Assembly (NCBI GenBank): GCA_010356995.1
Contig: ML996695.1
Coordinates: 9,061 to 73,060, forward strand
Length of the DNA stretch: 64,000 bases
Direction: 5' to 3'
DNA from: Trichodelitschia bisporula
Lineage: Eukaryota; Ascomycota; Dothideomycetes; Phaeotrichales; Phaeotrichaceae
Under the pieces are notes generated by a model. It had not been told where the DNA came from, made no database searches, and saw nothing but the letters and a program-made list of their open reading frames with translations. Position numbers and translations under genes: made by a program. This document shows, one piece after another, positions 1 to 10,468 of the stretch. Position 1 is the stretch's first letter. Every line of letters begins with the position of its first letter.

Positions 1-2642
1 CGGCGCTCCCAGTCCCGTGGGGAGGCTGTGGCAACAGCGTCAAGACATTCTCGGTCTGTCCAGTAACAGCTGCAGTTGGTACCAGCACCGGGGGGCGCAG
101 CCTGGCCACCTACAGCCTATCTCGAGGGACACACTGTCCCCCAAACCCAGGAGGAGGACCAGTGAGAACTCGCTGGGCGAGAAGCGGAGGGAGGGTAGTA
201 ACATGGCAAGCAAAAATGAGTATAGACGTGGAGCATCATGTCACTCTCAAAACTGAAGTTGATAGTTCTAGTTGACGGCTTGATGTCAAAACTGAGTAGG
301 ATGGGATCGGCTTGCAGGGGTCTGACGGGTCGCGCCTGCGCGTGCGCTTGCGCGAGCCACTTTCATCTGCCCCACCACTCCAGACTGGACACCACCAGCG
401 ATCAGCATTGTTAGACGACGTTGAGTAGATCTAAGCACCTCCGAACCCGCCCGGTGCTTTCCTTCTTTGAGTCTAGCTGTGCATAGCTTGAATGCCTCGG
501 CATTGGGAGGATGGTTCTCGGTCCGCTGGAGTTTAGGACCCAATGCTGGAACCTGCAACTGTTGATGGCGGCCTGAGTGGGCGAAAGCATTGATGGAGGG
601 TAGGTGATGTAGGCAACGCTCAGTCATAGGCAAAGCGCAAGTAAGCTTTTCAAAAGGTTGGGAAAGGACAAAGAAGACAGCAGCGTCGCGGGGCCCTCAG
701 CAGTATGCAAACAGCAGTCCCATATCGCCTTCCACTGTCCTGGTCAATACCTGCCCCTAGGCCTAGTATTGACCGTCACTCCCTGCCCAACTCACAGATG
801 GGTCCCTTCTAGAATACAAACGATCCCTTCCATACTCATGAGTGCCTTGACAGTACTTATTTGGTGCCTTTGTGCCTTACGTCCCGTCTTTACATGAGCC
901 AGTCTACCATGAAATAGTCGCGATTCTAAAGCATATTGGGTTCTCATCCTACCTATCCACTCGTACAAAGGTACTCGAAGATTTCCTCCTGCTCCTTCAG
1001 CCGTTCAGCGCGAAGCTCGTCACTATCGACTGCTTTTGGGGTCAGGCGCGATTGGGCCAGGCACGCTTGCCTCTCTTTCGAGAACATGAGATATTTGATG
1101 ATCGTGTCTAAAGTCACCATGGACCACTTGGAGGTGGAATCAGACATGTCCTTTGCCATTTTCTCGAGGTGTGATTATTCAAGTTGAGGTTAATGGATTG
1201 TGATGAATGACTGTAAACTTTGACTGGGGCGTAGCATTTATATTCCTGTGGTCGCAGGGACAGTTGGTTCAAGGGTCCGAAAGCGGACAGAGTGCACTCC
1301 AGAAGCCACATGCGTTGCGTACGTCAGCATGGTGCGTAGTACTACGGTACCAGGCCGAATATATGTTAGGGGTCCAAAGTCCACCCAGAAAAGTAATGAT
1401 TCCTCTCCCGGCTCACTGGCCATGCCTCACAAAACGCCGCGGGGGCGGTGTCATTACTTGTTGAATTTGTGGTGGCAACCTGGGGGGGCTGGAGTGGAGC
1501 CAGGAGACAGGGGTTGTCTCCTGGCGAGGTATATAGTCAGCTCACTTCCCACTGCTAGTCAAGTAAGGAACTCAGTCAAGTTCGCACTTCATTTTAACAG
1601 GTTATGAGCCCGGGATTGCGCAGCAATGGCTAAGTGTCCACCCAAATTCTATGAAGCTTGACAAGCTTGGATTCTCTGACCATATTGGTTCAAGGCAACT
1701 CAGGTCTAACCGCCTTCCACTGCGCGCCTTGAATTACGCAGAACACTCCGAAAATCCAGCTCTGGGCAGCACTCAGCCTGGCGACCCAGCTTGTGCAGCA
1801 CCCAGCCTGAAAACTCGGCTCGGGCAGCACTCGGCTGAAAACTCCCCCAGCTTGGGCAGCAGCGCTCAGCTGGAAAATCAGGCTCGGACAGCGCTCACTT
1901 GAGGCAGTCTTTGCCCATAAATGAAGACCCGGAAGACATCAATTGTTCATCAGTTTTCTCTCCGCAGGCTTCAGGACCACATCAAAAAAATTAGATGTGA
2001 ATGTTCGCCATCTCTCATCTGTCCGTTCGAGTCATACAGGACTCAAAGTCAGATCCCCACCTCGACTTGCCCCTTGCCTCTCTACTCCAATTCCCTCACC
2101 GGAGGCAGCTCCTCCAAGCCGAACCCTTCTTCTGTTGGAAAGCGGTGGCTGTGTTCAGCCTTACCCAGTTTCAGCCACAGGGCTCGAGTACAAGTAGACT
2201 CGGGATCCCCACCTCTTTGACAATTAAGCAACTTGTTCATGGACAGACCTTCGATCTAACTTGTCATGCTGTGATGTTTCCATTGACCACACATCTCCTT
2301 TTATCAGGAGGGGACGAGCTGCCCGCAAGTGCGAAAGCTTCCCAATAGCTTTCAGCCTCCTAACGAGTTAGCGTAGCTTAAATCTGTCCATCATACACTA
2401 GACAGCCAAAAGCCATATGTCTTGCATGTAAATAAGGTATTCGGGTTGCATTTGGGTGTGTTGGGCGCTAAGTCTACTAAGATAACGGTCAAGTGGCAGT
2501 CGTAATTGCTGCCAGCTGCTTCCCCCAACCACGAACCGAACGCGCCTGCAATGGCAAGTGGAGGAGATGGAAGTGAAATGTGTCTCGCAGCTCAACAACA
2601 AACATCCATATCCCATACCCGCATTTTTCGAGCGACTTCAAC
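1..2642. other. Intergenic stretch, no gene supported
   Basis: I see no convincing coding region on either strand. The open frames are short, lack recognisable domains and do not join through plausible introns. The only structure that stands out is a degenerate tandem repeat at 1750-1901. The last few hundred bases are the upstream region of the Ca2+-ATPase gene. Confidence 0.5.
1750..1901. repeat. Degenerate ~30-bp tandem repeat, about 5 copies
   Basis: Five imperfect units of about 28-35 bp follow each other. Each has the form AAAAyTC..GCTyGGGCAG followed by CACTCrGCTG, with small insertions. It lies outside any gene I can support. The copies have diverged, so the array looks old. Confidence 0.6.
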
Positions 2643-5600
2643 ATGGCTTTCACCGTCCCATCCGCGGACGGTCAAGCCACCGCCTCCCGAACACTCCGCA
2701 CCACCGCAAAGCCCTCAAATCTGGGTGCTCCCTCTTCGCGTACACTCTCCGTCGCGCCCTCTTTTGCGTCCCTCGCCGCCCCTCCAGTTAACGTCCGCTC
2801 TCCCTCCGCCGGCAATGAATCCCTGTTTGACGTGCCTGACAACCCCTTCGCCTTCACTCCTGGCAACCTGAGCAAACTGATGGACCCCAAGAGCGTCGCC
2901 GGCCTGCAACAGCTTGGTGGACTTACCGGACTTGAGAAGGGACTAAGAACGGACCGCGAAAAGGGCCTCAGCGTCGGAGAGGCCGGGCTGCCGGGTATGA
3001 TACTGTTTGACGACGCAGTAGCCGGGAAAGCGGACATCCGTGGTGAGCGAGTGGCAGAGGCTGGGCCGTTTGGCGATCGCCGCCGCGTGTTTGGCGCAAA
3101 CCGCGTGCCGGATAAAAAGCCCAAGAGCGTGCTGGACATCGCGTGGGGAATCTACAATGACAAGTTGCTCCTGCTGCTGACTGCAGCGGCGATTGTGTCC
3201 CTCGCGCTCGGCATATACGAAAGCCGGACAAACAAGGGCGACGAGCCGCACGTGGAGTGGGTGGATGGCCTGGCCATCGTGGCGGCCATTCTAACGGTGG
3301 TTGGGGTCGGGACAATGAACGACTGGCAGAAAGAGAAGCAGTTCCAGAAGCTGAGCCGGAAAAAGGAAGATCGCCAGGTGACGGTGTTGCGCTCGGGCCA
3401 GGTGATGCGGATCTCGGTATTTGATGTCCTCGTGGGCGATGTGCTCCGCCTTGAGCCGGGCGACATTGTCCCCGTTGATGGCGTGTACATCTCAGGTCAC
3501 AACTTGCGCTGTGACGAATCGACCATTACCGGCGAGTCAGAACTCATCCGCAAGGCGCCGGGAGATGTCAGGGACACGTCTCGCGATCCGTTCATCCTCT
3601 CAGGAAGCAAAGTCGCCGAAGGCACCGGTACACTTTTGGTCACCGCCGTCGGGGTGAACTCAACATACGGTAAAACCATGGCCGCGCTCAAAGAGGATGT
3701 AGCACCAACTCCGCTGCAGCAGAAGCTGAATTTTCTTGCGGACCGTATCGCCAAATTCGCCACCTGGACGGCGACGCTGCTGTTCGCTGCTCTCATCTTC
3801 AAGCGCCTCCTCGAGATGGTGACGCGCAAAGACAGTAATGTGTTGCCCTTTGCCCAGCGCGTTCAGGGTTACATCCGCATCATGATCGTGTCAGTCACGC
3901 TGGTTGTCGTTGCGGTGCCCGAGGGCCTGCCGTTGGCCGTCACGCTCGCCTTGGCCTTCGCCACCACCCGCATGATGCGCGACAACAACCTAGTGCGCGT
4001 GCTGCGTGCTTGCGAGACGATGGGCGGCGCGACGGTGGTGTGTTCGGACAAGACGGGCACGTTGACGGAGAACAAGATGCGCGTCGTGGCGGGCGCAGTG
4101 GGCGGTGCTGGGTCCAGTGAAGTCGATCTAGCGGCGGCCAACTTTCCATCGCGGCTGCATCCTTCAACGAAAGATCTCCTACGCCAGTCCATCGCCCTCA
4201 ACTCAACCGCTTTCCAGTCCGAGGGCGGCTTCGTTGGCTCGACGACCGAAGCCGCACTTTTATCATTTGCGCAAGATCGTCTCGCCGCTCTGCCGGTGCA
4301 TGACATGCGCGCTGCTGTAAAGGTTGTTGATGTTGTCCCGTTCGACTCCGGCGCCAAGTTTATGGCAACTGCAGTCGCATGGGGCAGCAAGACCCGGATA
4401 CTGCTCAAAGGCGCGCCGGAGCTGCTGCTGCCGCGGTGCGCAAAGCGGTTCCGCAACCCCGCATTGGGACTGGAGGCCGTGCCCTTGACCGATGCGGACC
4501 GCGAGGATATTGATACTCTGATCGAAGCATACGCCAGTTCTGCGCTCCGCACGCTCGCGTTTGTGTACGCCGACGTGGATGCCTGGCCACCGGCCGGAGG
4601 CCTCGCCGCCTTCAACGCGCTAACTTTCATCGGTGTACTTGGCCTTCGGGATGCCATTCGTCCAGGAGTCACAGACGCGGTTGCTGCCTGTCAGTCTGCC
4701 GGCGTGCGGGTGTTGATGGTCACGGGCGACAACATCCACACGGCCGTCGCAATTGCCATGGAATGCGGGATTCACGATCCGAGTACCGGGTTCACCATGG
4801 AAGGAGCCGCATTTCGGGTGCTCACGGCCGAGCAGCTGCGCGAAGTGGTACCGCGGCTACAGGTCCTCGCGCGGTCGAGCCCAGAGGACAAGAAGGTGCT
4901 GGTGCGCGCACTGCAGGAAGCAGGCGAGACTGTCGCAGTCACCGGGGACGGGACAAACGACGCGCCTGCGCTGCGGGGCGCAGATGTCGGGTTCGCAATG
5001 GGCGGTGGAACCGAAGTCGCAAAGGAGGCGTCGGACATCATCTTGCTGGATGACAACTTCGCATCTATTGTCAAGGCGCTTATGTGGGGCCGGACGGTGA
5101 ACGAGGCGGTTCGCAGGTTTCTCCAGGTCAGTTGGTCCGTGTCACCCCCAACCCCGCTGACCAACAGTTCCAAATATGCGTCAACATCACCGCCGTGCTC
5201 ATCACCTTCATCACGGCCCTCACAAACCGCCATGAAGAGTCGGTCCTCACTGCTGTACAGCTTCTCTGGGTCAACCTTATTATGGACACGTTTGCCGCGC
5301 TCGCGCTGGCGACTGATCCGCCGACATCTGAAGTCCTCCAGCGCCCGCCGGACCGGAAGTCGGCTCCGCTCATCACGCTCACCATGTGGAAGATGATTGT
5401 CGGTCAGGCTCTGTACCACCTGTTAGTCACGCTCGGGTTGTACTACGGCGGCTCGACCCTCTTTGGCTACAACGGCCCGAGGGGTGCGGCCCGGCTCAAC
5501 ACGGTGGTCTTCAACACGTTCGTGTGGTTGCAGATCTGCAACGAGTACAACAGCAGGCGCCTAGACAACCGACTCAATATCTTTGCGGGCATGTGGCACA

Positions 5601-6013
5601 ACCACTTTCTGCTTTTGATTTCAGCGGTCATGATCGCAGGCCAAGTGTTGATTGTGACCCTGGGCGGCGTCGCGTTCGGCGTTGTTCGGCTTCGCCTCGA
5701 GGAATGGGTGTTGTGTCTAATGCTAGGGCTAACGACATGGCCGGTAGGCGTGCTCTTGCGCACGATTCCGGATGCCTGGATCGGCCGTATGATCTCAAAG
5801 CGCTGGAGGGCGGGTTTGGTTGACGGATGGAACGGCGGAGATGCCGAAAGCGAGAAGGTGGCGAGGCATGAAGCGGAGAAAACAGAGTTGCGCCATACAA
5901 TGGATGGAACCAGTTCCGTGCGATCCAGCAAACCCCCTACCCTATCTCTCCGCTGGGGACACATGCATTCTCTGTTTGGCACGCAAATTTCGGACGGCGG
6001 GACGAGGGTGTAG
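2643..6013 (+). CDS. PMC1: P-type Ca2+-transporting ATPase, PMCA/PMC1 type (P2B)
   Basis: ATP-driven Ca2+ pump of the plasma-membrane-type family. Fungal members usually sit in the vacuole membrane and clear cytosolic Ca2+. Exons are 2643-5126 and 5168-6013; the 41-nt intron has a GCTGAC branch site, and the product is 1109 aa. The actuator loop TGES is at residues 296-299, the M4 ion-site motif PEGLPL at about 426-431, the phosphorylation motif DKTGT with the catalytic Asp at 469, and the hinge motif TGDGTNDAP from 767. The C-terminal M5-M10 bundle spans the intron junction. The tail after the last membrane segment is about 80 residues and shows no obvious calmodulin-binding helix, as in other fungal PMC1 proteins. 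I chose the ATG at 2643 (MAFTVPSAD) over an in-frame ATG 63 nt upstream, because the family N-terminus resembles the downstream start; the upstream ATG cannot be excluded. Confidence 0.94.
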
Positions 6014-6471
6014 GGGGGAGTGGAGAAGCGGGGTAAAGCGGGATGTTGCATTTTTCAGACCTACATGTGCCACGCGTCCTAATCGGCTCTTACTTTTTCC
6101 ATTCCCCATTCATGCTCCTGGTGCAAGTGTTGCGTGAAGATTGGCCACCCGTATCCGCTAGCCGAGAAGCGGGGGCAAGGCTGAGGATAAGGCTGAAGCT
6201 GAAACGGTTTCGAGGTGGCGCTGCGCCGTTCCCGCGCCGTTTCTGTTGCTGGCGAGAGTGTGCTGTGATACTGGGTGTGCGGTGCGCCGAAACATCATTA
6301 TGCCGGCTGGCTCGGTTACCGCTGACAACCCCAAGGTGATGATCGCAGGCATGTTTAAAGCACACCCCGTCTCGCGCGCTGCGTCGGCATCCAATTCTAG
6401 CAACACATGCAGGCCACGCTTCTTCTCAGTCGCAGATACTTCTGTACTACACCTTTTACTCCACGAGCATC
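6014..6471. other. Intergenic, upstream region of the secreted repeat precursor
   Basis: No gene seen. It holds the 3' flank of the Ca2+-ATPase gene and the promoter region of the next gene. I recognise no specific regulatory site. Confidence 0.5.
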
Positions 6472-7020
6472 ATGAAGTTCGTCATTTTTGCCACCATCCT
6501 CCCTTTCCTCGTTCTCGCAGCGCCTCTCTCTCCCTCAAACGGTCTATTGCTGCACAACCGCGTCCCGGAGCCTTTCAACCACCCACCGATTATCGACCGT
6601 CGTGATGGCACCGCCGCTTCAAGCGACGAAGACGTAGCTTCCATCCTCGAGGCTTTGGCGGACGACTCACCCAATGATGCCCACGCGGCGTCGGCGCTGC
6701 TCACCAAGCGCGCCACAAACGAGTCCAGCGACGAGGGCCTGGCCAGCATCCTAGAAGCGCTCGGCGAGGAGAGTCCCCAAGATGCGGAGGCTGCCTTGAG
6801 CTTCTTGAGCAAGCAATATGACGCTTTCGCTGGGGACGAAGATGTGGCAAGCGTTTTGGAGGCTCTAGGCGAGGAAAGCACCGAGGATGCTCAAGCGGCC
6901 TCGGGCTTGTTCAACAAGCGTGATGAGACTTCTTCCGGGAACGAAGAGGTGGCCAGCATTCTGGAGGCGTTGGAGGAGAACAGTCCCGAAGACGCGGCTG
7001 CGGCAGCTTCGCTCGTCTAA
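6472..7020 (+). CDS. Secreted Kex2-processed repeat precursor (KEP-like), 35-residue repeats
   Basis: Single-exon gene, 182 aa. Residues 1-17 form a clear signal peptide (MKFVIFATILPFLVLAA). After a short spacer, four copies of an acidic, amphipathic unit follow, with the core DVASILEALGEESPxDAxAA. Each of the first three units ends in K-R or a relic of it. Basic pairs are at 43-44 (RR), 79-80 (KR), 114-115 (KQ, the R lost) and 149-150 (KR), so the repeat period is 35-36 residues. This layout (signal peptide, repeats, dibasic sites between them) is that of fungal kexin-processed proteins, a class that includes alpha-pheromone precursors, repellents and dikaritin RiPP precursors. The peptides have no Cys and no aromatic core like known pheromones or ustiloxins. 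Their function is unknown; an amphipathic helix acting on membranes or surfaces is only a guess. No RiPP-type oxidase (UstY-like) gene is nearby. Confidence 0.8.
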   Translation: MKFVIFATILPFLVLAAPLSPSNGLLLHNRVPEPFNHPPIIDRRDGTAASSDEDVASILEALADDSPNDAHAASALLTKRATNESSDEGLASILEALGEESPQDAEAALSFLSKQYDAFAGDEDVASVLEALGEESTEDAQAASGLFNKRDETSSGNEEVASILEALEENSPEDAAAAASLV

Positions 7021-7300
7021 GTGCATCACGGGAACGTGGGGGTGGGATGGAAGACTGAACTGTTCCGTGCGCATCTGCATGTCGTCATATCCATATATCT
7101 ATATCTACTGACGTTTATCCAATTCCATCCAGCCAAACGCCCGCTGAGAACTTGCCGCTTTGCTGATCACAAATCCTACAGATCGACGACCATACGTTGC
7201 GCCACTTCCGGCCCCACGCATGCCGCAAGGTTGGCAACGACACCGCGCAAAGAAAGCGGCTTCATCATATCCCGGTCGGGATCATAGAGGTCCTAGCCCG

Positions 7301-8909
7301 TCAGCAAATGCTCAATGCGTGGTTCCGCACCAATGGTCGACCCACGTCCAGTCTTACAACCTTGTTGCGGAGTGTAATCTTCACCGCATCAAGCTCAATC
7401 TGCTCGCGGACCTCGGCCGCCGAGAGCGTACCGGGAAACGCGAGTTCGAAGAGGGAGAGCCCCTCGGCCAGAGCGGCGGTGGCGGCGGTGAGATTCGGAA
7501 ATATGAGGCGGCCTTTCGAGTCCCGGTCAAGCTGTAGGTCGCCGTTCTTGTCAGCGTCGGCGTTCACCCCATCTCCACTTCTACCGTCGTTCGGGATTTT
7601 TTCTCCGTTTTCGTCTTGCACTTCATCCATTGCATCTCCTCTGTCATCGCCCTTGTTGCTTCCATCCCGCATATCCTGGCTGCCCCCACCCAGCGTCTCG
7701 ACCAAGGGCCGCCATTGCATCGTCTCCAGGTCTAGCACGTTCTGTGGCCCATACTCCGCCTTGTAGCGCATCTTGGCGCATCCGTGGATGTAGTAGCCCA
7801 TGTAGTAGAAGCCGTAGCCCCCTTCCATCGCAAGGCCCGCCTCCCTCACCGCACTCACCTTTCCCAGGTGCCAGCGCGCTACCTTGTCTGCGTACATGAA
7901 ATAAACACCCGACACGGCGTGCGGCAACAGATCCAGCACCGACATGGCTACCAGCTCGCCATCCAGCCGGTACGTCTGGTGGAACGAGCCGAACCGCCCG
8001 TCGTCGCTCCGCACCAGCGGCGACCTGCATAAGAAGCGCTTGAACCCCTGGCGCGTCACATCGGCGGGCGCATCACCGTGTACATGGGTTTGATAGTCGA
8101 CGTACAGGGCAAACTTCTCCTCGCTAAAATCGTCGGTCTCCAACCGCACCTCCAGTTGGTGCTCTGGTTGCGCCCCCGCGGGCAAACGATCCCGCTCTGC
8201 CGCGTGAATCGCCGTCAACAAGTCAAACTCATTGCGCGAGCGTTGCTTTTCCCTGCGTCGTTAGTCATGCTTTTCCAGGGAGAGGAACAACCCACCCGCG
8301 CGAGCGCCGCAGATTGAGGTCACGCACGCACGCTTCACCAAGGACAAAGCGGTTCCAGCGGTGGAGCGCAGCCTTCTGGTCTCGGCGCGGCGAGAAAGCA
8401 GCGGCCTCTAGACGTATAGTATGATGCGGACAACAGCCCAGTCGGATGTCAGGCTTGTAGAGCAGCGTGCCAGAGCTGCTGGTCAGCAAGATTCGCGAGC
8501 AACGAGTGCATGGATGTGCATGGAGACTGCAAGACGACGGCATGAAAACTGCATGACTACCGCAAGAAAACTGCACGACCACCGCAGGAATACTGCAAGA
8601 AGACCGCGAGAAAGCTGCACGACGGGCGCAAGAAAAGCGCAGGACGGCGCAGCAACGCATCACTGGACAACTCAAGTGGAAGACGATCAGGCACAACGTG
8701 GACCTACCGACGCCAACCGCGGTCTATCAGAGCCTGATAATCCTCGGGCAAAAGACGCGATGTCTGCGCGTAGTACGATGCGGAGGTGCGAGACCGCTTG
8801 CAGTAGCCGCAGGACGCGGACTGGTAGCCTTTGGGGTCAGCACGTGGGGAATCAGAGGGAGATGAGTGGACGGACCATAGGGCGCCAAAAGCGAAGCGTT
8901 GGACGGCAT
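7301..8909 (-). CDS. ATE1: Arginyl-tRNA--protein transferase
   Basis: Transfers Arg from Arg-tRNA to acidic or oxidised N-termini, marking proteins for the Arg/N-degron ubiquitin pathway. Exons (minus strand) are 8909-8876, 8828-8708, 8475-8296 and 8252-7301, giving 428 aa. The start was set by finding a 47-nt intron that joins MPSNASLLAPYG to YQSASCGYC; this restores the family pattern just before the first Cys pair. Conserved cysteines C18, C21, C66 and C67 are present; in the family these bind an Fe-S cluster and are needed for activity. The family signature LIDRGWRRSG crosses the second splice junction. The C-terminal GNAT-like half carries the YGFYYMGYYIHGC stretch. A Gly/Asp-rich acidic insert lies at roughly residues 305-350. 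Intron 2 is unusually long (232 nt) because it holds a 22-bp minisatellite. The gene is divergent from the Nudix gene. Confidence 0.93.
8523..8653. repeat. 22-bp minisatellite inside ATE1 intron 2
   Basis: Six head-to-tail units: 8523-8544, 8545-8566, 8567-8588, 8589-8610, 8611-8632 and a slightly shorter 8633-8653. The + strand consensus begins AAAACTGCACGAC and ends CCGCAAG. The array accounts for most of the extra length of this intron; the other introns in the window are mostly 41-62 nt. Confidence 0.9.
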
Positions 8910-9324
8910 TGAGTGCAGATGAGTGGGGGAAGTAGACCGGAGAGTAACGGGGAAGACTTATGATGGGAAAATAGAGAGAAGAAGCGGAGAAGAAGCGAAG
9001 AACTGCAAGAGAAGCCTCCAAGGCAGGAGGAGAAGGCGACGGTTTGATAGCATCCGCTGCATTCAGGTGACATTGCCCCCTCCCCTTCCCCCACCACAGC
9101 CCTGCACCACATGACAAGTGGCTTGTCTCATTGGATGGGGCTGAAGCTCTAGCTCCACATCACACTTCTCTCCGCCCTGGCCTTTCAACTTCCCCCCTCC
9201 CCCCCCCTTCCGATTCTTTTCCCCCATCCTGAAAAAACTACTTTTTCACAATGTTAGATCAAGACCCCCCGCGGGACTGAGAGTGCTATCCGAGGCCATC
9301 TCAGCCACCTCAGCCTAACTCACC
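8910..9324. promoter_or_regulatory. Divergent promoter region between ATE1 and the Nudix gene
   Basis: This 415-bp stretch separates two start codons facing away from each other, so it must hold both promoters. A strong pyrimidine tract (C-rich, about 9185-9225) lies on the Nudix side, as often seen upstream of fungal start sites. No TATA box or specific factor site is evident. Confidence 0.5.
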
Positions 9325-9852
9325 ATGGCCGCTCGGAGTATGCAATCGCGCACTGGCCGCAGTAACCAGCGTGTGTGTTTCTTCCCCGGTACAAAGCCTC
9401 GTCATTGACCATATCCGTTGTTAGGCTACGGGCCCCACGGCGAACGTCTCGTCGCCGGCCTCGTTCCCCTTTCGCAAGACAAGTACTACGTCCTCCTCAT
9501 ACAGTCGACGGGTCGGAAGGGTTGGGTGCTGCCAAAGGGCGGGTGGGAGACGGACGAAACGGCACAGGAGGCGGCGTGCCGTGAGGCATGGGAAGAGGCA
9601 GGCATCGTCTGCACCATTGCTTACGACCTGGGCAAAATTGATGAGAAGCGTCGGCCGGAACAGCTCACCCGCGAAGCCCCGAAGGCCGAGTACCGCTTTT
9701 TCGAGGCGACGGTCGACAAACAGGAAGCACAGTGGCCGGAGATGGGCCGCCGGTCCCGTATGTGGATGACGTTTGCGCAGGCCGAAGCAGCCCTTCAGGA
9801 TCGACCGGAGTTGCTGGACGCGCTGCGGAGGAGCACAATTCGGCGGAGTTGA
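9325..9852 (+). CDS. aps1: Nudix hydrolase, diphosphoinositol polyphosphate / diadenosine polyphosphate hydrolase type
   Basis: Exons 9325-9370 and 9425-9852 with a 54-nt intron; 157 aa. The first exon supplies MAARSMQSRTGRSNQR, and splicing joins it to YGPHGERLVAG, which restores the family N-terminus (TGRxNQRY...RLVAG). The full Nudix box GX5EX7REUXEEXGU is at residues 54-76, with catalytic residues R68, E69, E72 and E73. Length and layout match S. pombe Aps1 and yeast Ddp1, which hydrolyse inositol pyrophosphates (PP-InsP5) and ApnA dinucleotides and take part in phosphate signalling. Substrate preference cannot be read from the sequence, so the subfamily rests on the N-terminal pattern. 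Confidence 0.9.
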
Positions 9853-10468
9853 GTGTGGAGATGAAAACAGGCAACGGCATTGGCACTCAATGAGCATTCT
9901 GAGCATTGTTGGCAGTGGGCACGGTCATGGGCGGTCCTTTTATCGAGCCTTTTTTTTTTTCCACTGAGACGAGAGCATATGGGCGGGCTTCCACGCGAAG
10001 CAAGGCGGTTTACTGTGCATCTACTTAGACAGCTTGATCATAGCGAAGCAGCGTCTTTGGAATTCGCAGCTCGGTCTACATTGAGGCTGCAGCGTTGTCG
10101 GGGCGGGTTCTAGGGAAGATGGCCCACGACAGCGCGCAAAGCTTACATGACGTTGCTGTGGGCTGGCTATCTGCTCGTCAACTGCTCACTGCTACTGTCA
10201 GAGACTGGTATGAAATGACGAGGGACGAGTATATAGGTGATAAGCGTGTCATGATCTGGCACTACCGGCATCGACTCGGCGCGAGAAAAAAAAAAGGAGG
10301 ACAACAACAACCCCACGATCCGAACCAAGGTCCGCGCCGATCCTGTGGCGGTGGTGGCGCATACTGTCTCAACCACGGCCAAGCATCGTAGTTCCCTCAC
10401 CCGCTTCACCTTACGTCCCCCAACTCTTCTCGCCTCAAAACTGCCGACATGGCCATCTGCAGCGGAGC
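9853..10468. other. Intergenic
   Basis: No gene supported. It holds an A-rich tract near 10285-10300 and the upstream region of the HET gene. Confidence 0.5.

Noticed and set aside
953-1159. Minus-strand 68-codon frame (MAKDMSDSTSKWSMVTLD...) with ordinary protein-like composition.
   Set aside because: No domain, no partner exon with good splice sites, and overlapping frames of similar length occur on the other strand. Not enough to call a gene.
6472-7020. Idea that the KR-repeat precursor is an alpha-mating-factor gene.
   Set aside because: The repeat units are about 35 residues, acidic, and lack the short Cys/Trp/Gly pheromone core of Pezizomycotina.
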